DNA of 64,000 bases from Cyanobium sp. NIES-981 (GCF_900088535.1 NZ_LT578417.1:620001-684000), one strand, 5' to 3'. Shown: positions 44,787 through 55,354, counted from the stretch's first letter. Notes: generated by a model not told the origin, from the letters alone. Program-made: numbers and translations.

Positions 44787-47700
44787 TCAGAAGCGGAAGA
44801 ACACCTGCAGCTGGGTCTGCCACACCCCCTGGGTGTCGACCGATCCCTGCAGGTTGATCAGTTCGGAGGCCTTGAAGTTGAGGTTCAGCTGGGGGGGCAC
44901 ATCGGAGCGGTTGGGGGCCGCGAGCACCGAGGCATTGAAGCGCTCGGTGATGTCCAGGCCGATCTCCGAGCCGAGCACCAGCTGGGGGGGCACCCGCCCG
45001 GAACGTCGCTCCGAGCCGCTGCCCACCGTCTGGTTCACGTAGGCCGGATACAGGGCGAAGCTGAGCCGCTGGTTGAAGGCGTCGCTGAGCGTGCCGAGCA
45101 GGGGGGAGAGCAGCGACTGGCCCACCACCGTGGCCAGGGCCGCCCCGGCGCCCGATCCGCTGAGGCCCGCCAGGGAGTTGCCGCCGATCAGGGCCAGCAG
45201 CCGGTCCTCCGGCAGCGGCGGGCTGCTGCGCAGGCTGATCGTGTCGGCGAGGCGGTCGGCCGGGCCGCTCACCGACAGATACACGCGCACCAGGTTGAGC
45301 TGGTCGAGGGAGTTGGTGCCTCCCTGGGCTTCGATCTCCGCCAGCGACGGCGCGTAGGAGCCGCTCGTGCCCAGGCCGCCCACCTGCAGGCTGTCGGACA
45401 CCCTCGTGCGCAGGGCGATGTCCACGTAGGGGATCAGGCCGGCGGAGGGGGTGAACACGGCCACGTTCGGAGCATCGGGATCGAGGCTGAAGGTGGTGGT
45501 GAACAGGGTGAGCCGGCCCCGCTTGAGCCGCACCACCCCCCGGGCCTCCAGCGTGGGATCCAGACGGCCGTTGATGGTGAGCACCCCTTCGGAGGCGAAG
45601 CTGGCCAGGTTGGGCACCCCCACGGTGAGGTCCGGTCCGAGGGTGAGGCGCAGGTTGTCGAAGCCCACGACGCTGTACCGGGGCAGCAGATCCCGCAGGC
45701 TGGCGCTGGCCTCGCTCTCCACGCCCGGGCCGTAGAGCACCAGAGGTCTCTCGAACGTCCAGCCATCGAGCGCCAGCTTGGGCACGCTGTCGCCGCCGGC
45801 AGGACCCACCTCGGCAGGCTGGACGTCGATGGAGCCGCGGGCCACGGCCAGGTCGCCACTGAGGTCCAGCGCCGCCAGGCTGCCGGAGACCACCAGGGTG
45901 CCGTCCGCCTCCGCCTTGACCCGTGGCAGGGCGAAGGGCACGTCCTTCAGCACGATCTGGAGGCGGGACGGTTCCTTGGCCTCGGTCACGGCCGGCTCCA
46001 GCAGGCCGAGGCTGCCGGTGCCACTCAGCGTGCCGCTCTTGCCCACCTTGGCCGTGAGTTCCTGGAGGAACAGCTGCTCGAAGTCGAACAGCACCGTGGC
46101 CTGCAGGTCTTCCACGGTCTGGCCCGCCAGGATGAGATCCCCGTCGCGGAAGCGCAGGAAGCCGTTGGCGATCGGCCGGTTGAGGCTGCCGCGCACCAGA
46201 AGCTGCAGATCGGCACCGCCCTTGCGCCACTCCACACCGGGGCCAGCCAGTTCGCTCAGGAAGCGCAGGCCGTCGTCGCGGCTGGCCAGGCGCAGCTCCA
46301 TGCCGTCGGTGTCGGGGTTGAGGGGCAGGCTGCCGGCCAGCTCGATGTTGCTGGAGGCCCCCTCCGCCTTGACAGCCAGATCCAGGGTCATGGTGTCGTC
46401 GGCCACCGCCACGGCCCCCCGTTCCAGGGTGAGGGGCGTCTCCCCCACAACCGCGCCGTCGAGGGCCATCGCGATCGAAAGTTCCGGCTCGGCCCCTCCC
46501 AGCCGGTAGGTGCCGCTGGCGCCCAGGCTGCCGCGCAGGCCGGCCGGCACGGGGGTGAGCAGGGCCAGCAACGCCAGCGGCAGCCCCGAGAACGAGAGTT
46601 CCCCGGCACCCAGCCGGAACGGACCCCGGAGCTGCAGACGCACGGGCTCGCCCGTGAGGGCCAGGTCCTCGTCCAGGCCGGGCAGCCAGAGATGGCCGTC
46701 CACGCGCAGGTCGGCGCGGGTGTCCACCAGCCTGGGCCCCTCCAGGGTGGCCTCCAGGTTGAAGCGGGCCGAGAGCTTCTCGAGCCGCTCAGCGGTGCTC
46801 AGGCCGGTGAGGGAATCCCGGCGGGCTCCCTGCAGCGCGGCGCGGGCCCGGTCCAGAGCCGCCAGCTGACCATCCAGGCTCCCCCCCAGGGTATCGATCA
46901 GCAGGGTGCCCAGATCCATGGCGGATCCCTGGGCAATCGGCGCCTCCCCCTGCCAGCGCGGCCAGGCATCCAGCATCTGGCGCACCAGCGGATCCCGCAG
47001 GTTCTGGCCGCTGATCGTGGCCCGGAAGGGCCCCTTCCAGCTGCCGCGCCAGTCGATCGCGATCCGGCCGGAGCTGAGGGGCTCCACCGCAAGACGGGCC
47101 TCGTAGCGGCGTTCGTTGTACTTGCCCTCGATGGTGGCAGTGCGCGCCCACACACCCAGCAGCACCGGGTCCTCCAACCGTGCCGCTCCCCGGAAGGCCA
47201 GGGGCTGCAGTTCCAGCTCCCCGCTGCCGCTGAGGGTGCCCTGCAGGGGCTGGCGCTGGCTGCGGGGGCCCAGGGTGAGCAGGAGACCTTGGAGGGGGAA
47301 GGTGGCGGCAGTCCAGCGGTAGAGCCGGGGGGTGCCCCGCAGGGTCAGCTCGCCACCCCCGCGACGCAGCAGCACCGAGCGGGGCACCCAGCGGCGGTCG
47401 AGGCTGGCCTCGAGCACGGCGACCTCTGCCGCGCCGGCGGCCTCCATGGCCAGCCTCCCACCGCCGGCAGGATCGCCGAACCAGTTGCCCACCCAGGTTT
47501 CCGACACCCGCAGCGGACCCGCCCCCGGACGGCTCACCTCCAGGTCGAAATCCGGGGTGAGGCCCGTGAGCGGGCCTCGGATGGAGCCGCGGGCCTGCAG
47601 CACACCCTCCAGACTGGTGCCGACCAGCGCGCCCAGCTTCGGCAGGGGGTAGTCCCGCAACGCCAGGCGCAGATCCAGAGAACCGAAACGGGGCGACTGG

Positions 47701-49091
47701 CCGGGTTGGAGCCGCAGGGGCAACGAGCCGCTGGCCGTGAGGTGATCGCTGCGGAAACGCTCCAGCCGCAGCTCCTGGCCCTTCCAGCGGAGCTGTCCGC
47801 TCCAGCCGCCCAGTACGGGGTTGGCCGCCTGGCGCAGGTCCGTCTCCACCAGCGGGGTGGGCCAGGCACCCTCCACCCGCAGCCGGCCGGTCACCGCATC
47901 GCCGATCAGGTTCAGCGGCGTGCCCGGCGGCAGGGGCAGGTCCGCCGGCAGCAAGCGCCAGTCCCCGCGCAGGCTCAGCCGGCGGCCCACCTCGCCGCTG
48001 GCCCGCAGCCAGGACCCGCGCCGGCGGATCTCGAGGGTGTCGACCGCCAGCTGCTGGCGGTTCCAGCGCGCCTTCAGACCCACCCGCCCCGCCAGCTCCC
48101 CCCAGCGCCAGTCGGTGGTGGGGAGCGAGAGGCTGTCGCCACGGCAGCGCAGCAGTGGATCGCTCACCCCGAACGGCGGATTCGAGCCCGGCGCCTGCCA
48201 CAGCACCTGGCGCAGGCGCAGCTCGCCCTGGCAATCCGGCCGCCCATCCCGCCAGGTGAGGCGGACGCGGCCGTGGCCGCTGCCCTTGAGGGCACCGGGG
48301 AGCCCGAGCAGCTTGGCCGGGAGCTGCAGGGGAAAACCCTGGCTGAGCACGTCCGCCTTCAGGCGCTGCTGACCCCAGTTGGCATCGGCGCCCAGGCGCA
48401 ACGTGCCGGGGCCGGGCACCCCGCGACCATCCATGGGCTGCAGCGAACCGCTCAGCTGGATCGCCTCGTTGTGGACCTGCAGGTCAGCCCAGGCCTGCAC
48501 GGTCAGCCGCACCAGCCGCGTCTCCTCGGCCGCCGGCCGAATCGCCACCCTGGCGGGCTGGGCCATCCGCAGACGCAACTCCAGCCGCGGCGGGGGCGCC
48601 TTGGTGTCGCCGGCTCCGAACACCCAGTACTGCCCTTGGGGGTTGCGCCGCAGGTCCACCTCCAGCCCGGCCAGGGTGAGCTGCAGCACCGGCAGGCGAC
48701 GCCGGAGGCTGGAGAGCGGATCCAGGCTCACCGAGAGCTGGGACGCCTGCAGGCTGGAGCGGTCGGCCGCCCCAGGCAGCACCCGGGTGGGCCCGATCCT
48801 CAGCCCTGACCAGCCGAACCCGCGGTACTCCCCCAGCTTGAGGGGATGGCCCAGGGCCTTGCCGATCTGCTGCTCCAGCTGGGGCCTGACATGGCCGTAC
48901 ACGGACCTGGCCACGTGGTCGGCCGACCAGGCGGCGGCAGCCGTGGCCCCCACAGCTGCCAGCAGGGCGATCTCCAGACCGGTGGGCCGGCGCGGCCGGC
49001 GGGACCCCCTCCGGGGGCGGTTCCTGCCGGAATCTCCTGGCCCCCCGTCGAACTCGCCTGCTCCAGGGGTCTGCTCAGGCAACTCCGCCAT
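44787..49091 (-). CDS. tamB: TamB-like translocation and assembly module (DUF490)
   Basis: 1434-residue AsmA/TamB-type protein that spans the periplasm as a long beta-groove and helps lipid transport or outer-membrane protein assembly. An N-terminal membrane helix (about 40-58, LEIALLAAVGATAAAAWSA) is followed by hundreds of residues of beta-rich repeats such as SGSLPLNPDTDGMELRLASR and GTLVVSGSLAALDLSGDLAV. The C-terminal TamB domain ends VDTQGVWQTQLQVFFRF with the aromatic terminus typical of the family. The opposite strand holds a long open frame that is a shadow. Confidence 0.93.
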   Translation of the reverse strand: MAELPEQTPGAGEFDGGPGDSGRNRPRRGSRRPRRPTGLEIALLAAVGATAAAAWSADHVARSVYGHVRPQLEQQIGKALGHPLKLGEYRGFGWSGLRIGPTRVLPGAADRSSLQASQLSVSLDPLSSLRRRLPVLQLTLAGLEVDLRRNPQGQYWVFGAGDTKAPPPRLELRLRMAQPARVAIRPAAEETRLVRLTVQAWADLQVHNEAIQLSGSLQPMDGRGVPGPGTLRLGADANWGQQRLKADVLSQGFPLQLPAKLLGLPGALKGSGHGRVRLTWRDGRPDCQGELRLRQVLWQAPGSNPPFGVSDPLLRCRGDSLSLPTTDWRWGELAGRVGLKARWNRQQLAVDTLEIRRRGSWLRASGEVGRRLSLRGDWRLLPADLPLPPGTPLNLIGDAVTGRLRVEGAWPTPLVETDLRQAANPVLGGWSGQLRWKGQELRLERFRSDHLTASGSLPLRLQPGQSPRFGSLDLRLALRDYPLPKLGALVGTSLEGVLQARGSIRGPLTGLTPDFDLEVSRPGAGPLRVSETWVGNWFGDPAGGGRLAMEAAGAAEVAVLEASLDRRWVPRSVLLRRGGGELTLRGTPRLYRWTAATFPLQGLLLTLGPRSQRQPLQGTLSGSGELELQPLAFRGAARLEDPVLLGVWARTATIEGKYNERRYEARLAVEPLSSGRIAIDWRGSWKGPFRATISGQNLRDPLVRQMLDAWPRWQGEAPIAQGSAMDLGTLLIDTLGGSLDGQLAALDRARAALQGARRDSLTGLSTAERLEKLSARFNLEATLEGPRLVDTRADLRVDGHLWLPGLDEDLALTGEPVRLQLRGPFRLGAGELSFSGLPLALLALLTPVPAGLRGSLGASGTYRLGGAEPELSIAMALDGAVVGETPLTLERGAVAVADDTMTLDLAVKAEGASSNIELAGSLPLNPDTDGMELRLASRDDGLRFLSELAGPGVEWRKGGADLQLLVRGSLNRPIANGFLRFRDGDLILAGQTVEDLQATVLFDFEQLFLQELTAKVGKSGTLSGTGSLGLLEPAVTEAKEPSRLQIVLKDVPFALPRVKAEADGTLVVSGSLAALDLSGDLAVARGSIDVQPAEVGPAGGDSVPKLALDGWTFERPLVLYGPGVESEASASLRDLLPRYSVVGFDNLRLTLGPDLTVGVPNLASFASEGVLTINGRLDPTLEARGVVRLKRGRLTLFTTTFSLDPDAPNVAVFTPSAGLIPYVDIALRTRVSDSLQVGGLGTSGSYAPSLAEIEAQGGTNSLDQLNLVRVYLSVSGPADRLADTISLRSSPPLPEDRLLALIGGNSLAGLSGSGAGAALATVVGQSLLSPLLGTLSDAFNQRLSFALYPAYVNQTVGSGSERRSGRVPPQLVLGSEIGLDITERFNASVLAAPNRSDVPPQLNLNFKASELINLQGSVDTQGVWQTQLQVFFRF

Positions 49092-49157
49092 GCACCCGGG
49101 GCTGCCCTTGCGTTGGTCGGGCGCAATATAACGGCGTTGCCCAGCCCTCCCCAGCCC

Positions 49158-49643
49158 ATGCCCACCGACCCGATTCTCTTCACCGCAGGGGAGTGGCTGG
49201 GCGCCGCCAGCGGGCTTCTGGCCATCGCCACGATCGCCGGCTTCCTGCTGCGCTGGGGGATCCGCTTCCGGCTAGTGGGCATCACCAGTTTCACCGCCCT
49301 GCTGGCATTGTCCTGCCTCGCGTTCGCGGTGAGCTACCGGCCTCGGGTCAGCGTGGCGGGGGCCGTGAGCGTGCCCGTGGTGTTCGACAACGGGGGCGAT
49401 CTGGTGATCGCCGCCGCCGCGGCGGACTTCCCCGTGGGCGCTGAAGCGGCGACGGTGGAACAGGTGGCCCTCAACCTGCGGGGCAGCGGCCGCAACACCA
49501 GCGACGGCCTGGTGACTGTGCGGTTGCGCCGGGTGGAGCCCCTGGAGCCAGGCCTGAGTGCCCCCCGCGTGCTTGCCGAGGCCCGCCGTGACCTGCGGGA
49601 CGGCAGCGTGGTGGTGAACCTGAACCCCGCTGGGCCATCCTGA
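49158..49643 (+). CDS. ycf51: Ycf51 family membrane protein
   Basis: Conserved in cyanobacteria and algal plastids; role unknown. About 161 residues with two N-terminal hydrophobic segments (LGAASGLLAIATIAGFLL and ITSFTALLALSCLAFAV) joined by RWGIRFRLVG, the Ycf51 (DUF2518) signature. The rest is a soluble beta-rich domain probably on one side of the thylakoid or plasma membrane. The ATG lies 66 bases from the divergent tamB start. The TGA overlaps the CTG that seems to start the next gene. Confidence 0.85.
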   Translation: MPTDPILFTAGEWLGAASGLLAIATIAGFLLRWGIRFRLVGITSFTALLALSCLAFAVSYRPRVSVAGAVSVPVVFDNGGDLVIAAAAADFPVGAEAATVEQVALNLRGSGRNTSDGLVTVRLRRVEPLEPGLSAPRVLAEARRDLRDGSVVVNLNPAGPS

Positions 49644-50062
49644 ACAGGACCACCGCTGCCGGGGGACCACCGGGCTGGAGCCTGCCCCCCCATTTCGCAC
49701 GGGAGCAGCGGCAGCTCCTGGCCGCCGGCATTCGGAGCTGGGAGGCGCTGGCCGCGGTGGACGACGCCACCCTGCGGCGGCTGGGACGGGCCGGTGGCGC
49801 CAGCGAAGCCCGGCTGATCCGGTTGCGCGGCCAGGCCCGGCTGATCATCGGCGTGGGCCTGGAGCCAGCGGATGCCGCCCTGCTGCTGCACGCCGGAGTG
49901 CCGGACCCTCGCGCCCTCGCGCAGGCCGACCCGCAACGGCTGCTGGTGCAGATGGGTCGGCTGCAGCGGCGGCTCACCGGCATGGCAGCCCCCCTGATCA
50001 CGCTGGCCACCCTTCAGAGCTGGATCCGCCGGGCGCGGGCCCAAGGGCACGCCGGGCCATAA
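49640..50062 (+). CDS. DUF4332-like helix-hairpin-helix protein
   Basis: About 140 residues if started at the CTG at 49640; the first standard start is GTG at 49757 (101 residues). The frame is open upstream without ATG, GTG or TTG, and the residues LPPHFAREQRQLLAAGIRSW before the GTG fit the repeated LLAAGI/ALLLHAGV helix-hairpin pattern (one repeat before it, one after at about residues 80-95). This argues for the longer protein. The CTG overlaps the ycf51 stop as CTGA. No function is established; DNA or protein binding is a guess. Confidence 0.7.
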   Translation: MNRTTAAGGPPGWSLPPHFAREQRQLLAAGIRSWEALAAVDDATLRRLGRAGGASEARLIRLRGQARLIIGVGLEPADAALLLHAGVPDPRALAQADPQRLLVQMGRLQRRLTGMAAPLITLATLQSWIRRARAQGHAGP

Positions 50063-50127
50063 ACTGACCCTTCGAGCCAAACCTGCAGCCCACCCACTCC
50101 TAGATCGGAGTGAGCCGAGGGCAGACC

Positions 50128-50472
50128 ATGGTCTCCTCCCAACAACACCAGCGGACCTGGAGGCAACCGGGGCGCAGCGCCCGGCCCCGCTCCAGATCCC
50201 TGGCGCGACACCTGTTCACTGCGGCGGCAGCGCTGCTGACCCTGGCCCCGCTGGCGGCCTGGAGCCAGTCCCAGATCCTGGAGAGCGTCAAACGCAACCC
50301 GGCCAAGGCCAAGCAGATCTGCGGCCAGCTGCGCCAGATGAACGCCGACGGCGTGTCCTACACAAGCCGCAGGGCCACCAGCCAGATCGCTCAGCAGGAA
50401 GGGCTCACCCCTGGCGATGCCGAGGTGCTCACCACCTACGTGGTGGGTCTGCATTGTCCCGACGTGCGCTGA
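50128..50472 (+). CDS. Small secreted protein of unknown function
   Basis: About 114 residues. An N-terminal Arg-rich stretch and a hydrophobic run HLFTAAAALLTLAPLAAWSQS form a signal peptide ending near AWSQS. The mature part (about 75 residues) has one pair of cysteines (QICGQL and LHCPDV), suggesting a disulfide outside the cytoplasm. I chose the ATG at 50128 because GAGGG sits eight bases upstream; GTG 50110 would add six residues. No family is recognised. The next gene begins at the base after the stop. Confidence 0.65.
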   Translation: MVSSQQHQRTWRQPGRSARPRSRSLARHLFTAAAALLTLAPLAAWSQSQILESVKRNPAKAKQICGQLRQMNADGVSYTSRRATSQIAQQEGLTPGDAEVLTTYVVGLHCPDVR

Positions 50473-52119
50473 ATGGAGCCTGGCCCGCTCCCTGATGGGC
50501 CGCCCCCCCATCGCGACGCGTGGCTCAGCTGCCGCGACGGGGTACGGCTGGTGAGCCGGATCTGGTCACCGCCGGGCGAGGGTCCCTGGCCCGTGCTGCT
50601 GATGCGGCAGCCCTACGGCCGAGCCATTGCCTCGACCGTGACCTACGCCCACCCCGGTTGGTATGCCAGCCATGGGTTCCTCGTGGTGGTGCAGGACGTC
50701 CGCGGCCGCGGCGACTCCGAGGGGGAGTTCGCGGGGTTCGCCCAGGAAGCACGGGATGGCACCGACACGCTCCACTGGGTGCGGCAGCTTCCCGGCAGCA
50801 ACGGCCGGGTGGGGTGCTACGGCTTCTCCTACCAGGGCCTCAGCCAGCTGCTGCTCGAGCCCGACGGTCCCCTTCCGGACTGCCTGGCCCCCGCCATGGC
50901 TGGGCTGGATGAGCGGCTGCACTGGGCCAGCAGCGGTGGAGCCCACTGGTGGGCCCTCGGTCTGGCCTGGGGACTGCAACTGGCGGCGGAACGTTGCCGC
51001 CGCCGGGGCGATGCCGAGGGATGGGCGGAGATCCGCCGCAGTCTGACCACGCAGACGTTCCTGGACAACGGGCTGGCGCTGCTGAACCGCTTCGATCCCG
51101 GCGGGATGGCCAGCGCCTGGTTGGCGCGGGATGCCACCACCGCCAACCGATGGCGCCGGCATCCGGTGCCCGAGCCGCTCTGGCGCCGGCCGATGCTGCT
51201 CACGGGGGGATGGCACGATCCGCACCTGGAGGGGATCCTCGATCTCTGGCGCCAGGCCAGGAGCCAGGGAGGCCGTCCCCTGCTGCGGATCGGAGCCTGG
51301 AGCCACCTGGCCTGGCAGGGCGGCATCGACGAGCTGCTGCTGGACTTTTTCCGCTGCCATCTGCAGAAGGCGGGCAACCCGGTACACCGTGACGCGCCTG
51401 CTCTTGATCTGGCCGTGCCGATCGCCCTGCAGGACTGCCGCGATGGGCTGTGGCGATCAGCCCCAGCAGTGGAAGCCCCCCGGCAGCTGCCGCGCTGGTG
51501 GCTGGGCACCGCTGACGGGGTCTGCGTGACGAGCCGCGGCGGTCGGCTGGCGACGTCTGCCGCGGGGCTGAGCCAGCCCTGGGTGGGCCTGGTGCACGAC
51601 CCCTGGCGTCCGGTGCCGGGCCGCGGGGGTCATCTCGGCCTGGACGCCGGGCTGTGCGATCGGGCCGATCTGGACCAGCGCCAGGATGTGGCCTGCTTCA
51701 GCACTGAGCCGCTGGAGGCCGCCTGCAGCCTGGCGGGCAGGCCCGTGCTCGATCTGGTGGTGCGGGCTGACCAGCCGGGTTTCGATCTATGCGTGGCCCT
51801 CTCTGCCGTGGCCGCCAATGGCCAGGAGGTGCAGCAGCTCTGCACCGGCGTGCTGCGCCACTGCGGTGACAGCAGCCTGAGGCCTGCCATCCATCGGATC
51901 CTGCTGCAACCGCTGAGCGCCGTGCTTCAGGCCGGCGAGCGGCTGCGCCTGTCCCTGGCCGGCGCCGCCTGGCCCCAGGTGGCCGTGAACCCCGGCACCG
52001 GGGAGCTGCCCCAGGGGCCTGCCACGGCACGGCACCGGATCATCACCCTGTGGGTCCAGACCGCCACGGCCCAGCTGAGCATCGAGCCCTTCCCCTGGGT
52101 GGAAGCTGGGGCAAACTGA
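50473..52119 (+). CDS. CocE/NonD-family hydrolase (X-Pro dipeptidyl-peptidase-like)
   Basis: 548-residue alpha/beta-hydrolase. The nucleophile elbow is GCYGFSYQG (Ser near residue 120), the acid is probably in LTGGWHDPHLEG and the histidine in IGAWSHLAWQGG. DVRGRGDSEGEF lies in the oxyanion-hole region, as in CocE. The C-terminal part (about 340-540) is the jelly-roll domain of the family. It has no signal peptide, so it acts in the cytoplasm on an ester or amide that cannot be named. Its start touches the stop of the small secreted protein gene. Confidence 0.88.
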   Translation: MEPGPLPDGPPPHRDAWLSCRDGVRLVSRIWSPPGEGPWPVLLMRQPYGRAIASTVTYAHPGWYASHGFLVVVQDVRGRGDSEGEFAGFAQEARDGTDTLHWVRQLPGSNGRVGCYGFSYQGLSQLLLEPDGPLPDCLAPAMAGLDERLHWASSGGAHWWALGLAWGLQLAAERCRRRGDAEGWAEIRRSLTTQTFLDNGLALLNRFDPGGMASAWLARDATTANRWRRHPVPEPLWRRPMLLTGGWHDPHLEGILDLWRQARSQGGRPLLRIGAWSHLAWQGGIDELLLDFFRCHLQKAGNPVHRDAPALDLAVPIALQDCRDGLWRSAPAVEAPRQLPRWWLGTADGVCVTSRGGRLATSAAGLSQPWVGLVHDPWRPVPGRGGHLGLDAGLCDRADLDQRQDVACFSTEPLEAACSLAGRPVLDLVVRADQPGFDLCVALSAVAANGQEVQQLCTGVLRHCGDSSLRPAIHRILLQPLSAVLQAGERLRLSLAGAAWPQVAVNPGTGELPQGPATARHRIITLWVQTATAQLSIEPFPWVEAGAN

Positions 52120-52141
52120 GCCCATCGATCCCCCCCAGCTG

Positions 52142-52972
52142 ATGCGGTCCTCCCTGCGGCCAGGCCAAACGGACTGGCCTCCTGTACAGCGCGCCGGCCT
52201 GAGGGTCCTGGCCCTGGCGCTGGCGCTGGGCGGTGCCGCACTATGGCCGGGCGTTCAGGCCGGCCAGGGCGCCGCGGCAGCGGTCCCGGCGGCGGCCAGC
52301 CCTGGTGCCAGGGAGGGAGCCGGCCTGAGCGTGGCGGAGGCCCGGGCGGCGGCCGAGCGGATCCTCAAGGCGGTGCAGACCCGCGACCCCAACCTCCGCT
52401 TTGCCCAGTTCTCCCCGGAACTCCAGGCGATCAGCAGCCCGGCGATGGTGGCCGACACCATGCGCACCCAGCCGAAGCTGCTGGGCTGGACCCTGCTGAG
52501 CGTGCGGGGCGGGCTGGCCTCCACCACCGTGGAGGCCAGCCTCAGGACCAGCGACGGCGTGCGCGACCTGTTCATGGTGCTGGATCGCGAGGGTCGGCTC
52601 AGCGGCTACCACTTCGATCTCACCGACGCCAAGGCCAGCCGGGTGGCCGCCGACTTCGTGCGGGAACTCAGCCGTGGCCATTTCATCAGCGCCCGCAGCT
52701 ACCTGGCGCTGCCGCTGCAGGAGGAGCTCACGCCGGCCACGCTGCAGGCGAAGTGGCAGCAGCTGCAGCGCAGCACCGGCAATTTCGTGAAGGTGGTGCG
52801 GGTGATCGAGGCCAGTCGCAGCGAGGACAGTCAGCTGGTGCTGGTGAACACCGAGTTCAACCGCGTGACCGACAACCTGTTCGTGATCCTCAACACCAAC
52901 AACGAAATCATCGGCGTCGATTTCCCCAAGGACCCCAACCCGCCCCAGCCTGCGGCCAACCCGGCCCGCTGA
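52142..52972 (+). CDS. Secreted DUF3887-like protein
   Basis: 276 residues with a signal peptide (hydrophobic LRVLALALALGGAALWPGVQA, about 20-40). Two similar alpha/beta domains follow, about 60-155 and 160-265: each begins with a helical ADFVRELSRGHF/AERILKAVQTRD type segment and continues with strands, as in DUF3887 proteins with NTF2-like folds. The C-terminus is Pro/Ala-rich. Function unknown. Lies 22 bases after the hydrolase gene on the same strand. Confidence 0.72.
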   Translation: MRSSLRPGQTDWPPVQRAGLRVLALALALGGAALWPGVQAGQGAAAAVPAAASPGAREGAGLSVAEARAAAERILKAVQTRDPNLRFAQFSPELQAISSPAMVADTMRTQPKLLGWTLLSVRGGLASTTVEASLRTSDGVRDLFMVLDREGRLSGYHFDLTDAKASRVAADFVRELSRGHFISARSYLALPLQEELTPATLQAKWQQLQRSTGNFVKVVRVIEASRSEDSQLVLVNTEFNRVTDNLFVILNTNNEIIGVDFPKDPNPPQPAANPAR

Positions 52973-53041
52973 CGCGGGCGGACTGCCGGCGTACCCGCCT
53001 GGACAGGCCGCCTAAGCTCGCGGATCGTTTGCTGCGTCTCG

Positions 53042-55354
53042 ATGCCGGTCCCCACGCTGGAGTGGTTGGTGGAGGATGGTGCGCGCCTGGCGGAGTGCCG
53101 CCACGACCACCCCTTCGCCGTGCTGGGCCCCCAGCCGATCGATGCGGGCCGCTGGGTGGTGCGGGTGTGGATGCCGGAGGCCGACGAGGTGCTGATCCTG
53201 CGGGGGGAGGACGTGGTGCCCACCGCCACCCCCAACCACCCCTGGGTGTTCGAGGCGGAACTGGATCACGACCCCAGCTCCAGCTACCGGGTGCGGGTGC
53301 GCCGCGCCGGCATCACCCATGAGACCCATGACCCCTGGGCATTCCGCGAGGAGTGGATGGGCGAGCTGGACCGCCATCTCTTCGCCGAGGGTAACCACCA
53401 CCACATCTGGCGCCGGATGGGAGCCCACCTGGTGGAGCGGAACGGGGTGGCCGGGGTGATGTTCTGCCTGTGGGCCCCCAACGCCCGCAGCGTGGCTGTG
53501 ATCGGGCCGTTCAACAGCTGGGACGGGCGGCATCACCCGATGCAGTCACGGCTGGGAGGCATCTGGGAGCTGTTCATCCCCGGCGTGGCCGCTGGTGCCA
53601 TCTACAAATACGAGATCCGCACCCAGGCCGGGCATTGTTACCAGAAGGCCGATCCCTACGGCTTCCGCCACGAGGTGCGGCCTGCCAACGCGTCGATCGT
53701 GCACCCCCTGGGGGGCTTCGCCTGGAGCGACGCCGGCTGGATGGACGAACGGGACAGCCGCAATCCGCTCGACCAGCCGGTGGCGGTGTACGAGATGCAT
53801 CTCGGTAGCTGGATGCACGCCAGCGCTGACCAGCCCTACATCGAGGCCGACGGCACGCCGAGGCCCCCGATCCAACCCGCTGACCTCAAACCCGGTGCCC
53901 GCCTGCTCACCTACCCGGAGCTGGCGGACAGGGTGATCCCCTATGTGAAGGCACGGGGCTTCACCCATATCGAGCTGATGCCGATCTCCGAGCATCCCTT
54001 CGATGGGTCGTGGGGCTACCAGGTGACGGGCTGGTACGCCCCCACCAGCCGCTTCGGCACACCGGAGGAGTTCCGGGCTTTCGTGAACCGCTGCCACGCC
54101 GAAGGGATCGGCGTGATCCTCGACTGGGTGCCGGGCCATTTCCCCAAGGATGCCCACGGGCTCGCCTTCTTCGATGGCGCCCATCTCTACGAGCACGCCG
54201 ACCCCCGCATCGGGGAGCACAAGGAGTGGGGCACGCTGATCTTCAACTACAGCCGCAACGAGGTGCGGAACTTCCTGGTGGCGAACCTGGTGTACTGGTT
54301 CGAGGAATTCCACATCGACGGCATCCGGGTGGATGCGGTGGCCTCGATGCTCTACCGCGATTACCTGCGGCCCGATGGCGAATGGCTGCCGAACGAACAG
54401 GGCGGCCGGGAGAATACCGAAGCGGTGCTCTTTCTCCAGCAGGCCAACCATGTGCTGTTCCAGCACTTCCCAGGCGCCCTGTCGATCGCGGAGGAATCCA
54501 CCACCTGGCCGATGGTGACCCAGCCCACGAACATCGGCGGCCTGGGCTTCAACCTGAAGTGGAACATGGGTTGGATGCACGACATGCTCGATTACTTCGA
54601 GCTGGATCCCTGGTTCCGGCAGTTCCACCAGAACAATGTCACGTTCTCCATCTGGTATGCCTACACCGAGAACTTCATGCTGGCCCTCAGCCACGATGAG
54701 GTGGTGCATGGCAAGAGCAATCTGCTCCACAAAATGCCGGGCGACGACTGGCAGAAGTTCGCCAACGTGCGCGCCCTGCTGGCCTACATGTGGACCCATC
54801 CCGGCAAGAAGACGATCTTCATGGGGATGGAGTTCGGCCAGCGGGCTGAATGGAACGTGTGGGGAGATCTTCAGTGGGACCTGCTGAACTACGAACCCCA
54901 CCGCGGCATCCAGCGACTCGTGGATGACCTGAACGTGTTCTACAAGGCGGAGCCGGCCCTCTGGGGCGATGACTTCAATGAGTACGGCTTCCAGTGGATC
55001 GACTGCAGCGACAACCGCCACTCGGTGATCAGCTTCATGCGGCGCGAGAGCACCACGGGGCGCTGGCTGGTGGTGGTGGCGAACTTCACGCCCCAGAGCC
55101 ACTCCCACTACCGGGTGGGGGTGCCGGTGGAGGGCTTCTACAGCGAGGTGTTCAACACCGACGCCGAACGGTACGGCGGCAGCAACCTGGGCAATCTGGG
55201 CGGCAAGTTCACCGACACCTGGGCGGTGCATGGCTACGAGCACTCGCTCGACCTCTGCCTGCCACCGCTGTCGGTGCTGGTGTTCCAGCGGGATGAGAAA
55301 CGCAGCCTCGAGGCCGCTGAATTCGCCGCCTCGGCTGCGCTGCCGGCCGCCTGA
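53042..55354 (+). CDS. glgB: 1,4-alpha-glucan branching enzyme
   Basis: GH13 enzyme that makes the alpha-1,6 branches of glycogen. The 770-residue protein has an N-terminal CBM48 region, the catalytic barrel with [16 protein letters not shown] (nucleophile Asp), [12 protein letters not shown] (acid/base Glu) and [15 protein letters not shown], then a C-terminal beta-domain. [18 protein letters not shown] and [12 protein letters not shown] are also typical. Length is normal for cyanobacterial GlgB. Works with GlgA (11224-12696). Confidence 0.97.
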   Translation: MPVPTLEWLVEDGARLAECRHDHPFAVLGPQPIDAGRWVVRVWMPEADEVLILRGEDVVPTATPNHPWVFEAELDHDPSSSYRVRVRRAGITHETHDPWAFREEWMGELDRHLFAEGNHHHIWRRMGAHLVERNGVAGVMFCLWAPNARSVAVIGPFNSWDGRHHPMQSRLGGIWELFIPGVAAGAIYKYEIRTQAGHCYQKADPYGFRHEVRPANASIVHPLGGFAWSDAGWMDERDSRNPLDQPVAVYEMHLGSWMHASADQPYIEADGTPRPPIQPADLKPGARLLTYPELADRVIPYVKARGFTHIELMPISEHPFDGSWGYQVTGWYAPTSRFGTPEEFRAFVNRCHAEGIGVILDWVPGHFPKDAHGLAFFDGAHLYEHADPRIGEHKEWGTLIFNYSRNEVRNFLVANLVYWFEEFHIDGIRVDAVASMLYRDYLRPDGEWLPNEQGGRENTEAVLFLQQANHVLFQHFPGALSIAEESTTWPMVTQPTNIGGLGFNLKWNMGWMHDMLDYFELDPWFRQFHQNNVTFSIWYAYTENFMLALSHDEVVHGKSNLLHKMPGDDWQKFANVRALLAYMWTHPGKKTIFMGMEFGQRAEWNVWGDLQWDLLNYEPHRGIQRLVDDLNVFYKAEPALWGDDFNEYGFQWIDCSDNRHSVISFMRRESTTGRWLVVVANFTPQSHSHYRVGVPVEGFYSEVFNTDAERYGGSNLGNLGGKFTDTWAVHGYEHSLDLCLPPLSVLVFQRDEKRSLEAAEFAASAALPAA

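Noticed and set aside
44235-48809. Plus-strand open frame of about 1500 codons opposite tamB and the ROK kinase
   Set aside because: Same GC-driven shadow effect; the minus-strand genes have clear domains and this frame has none.
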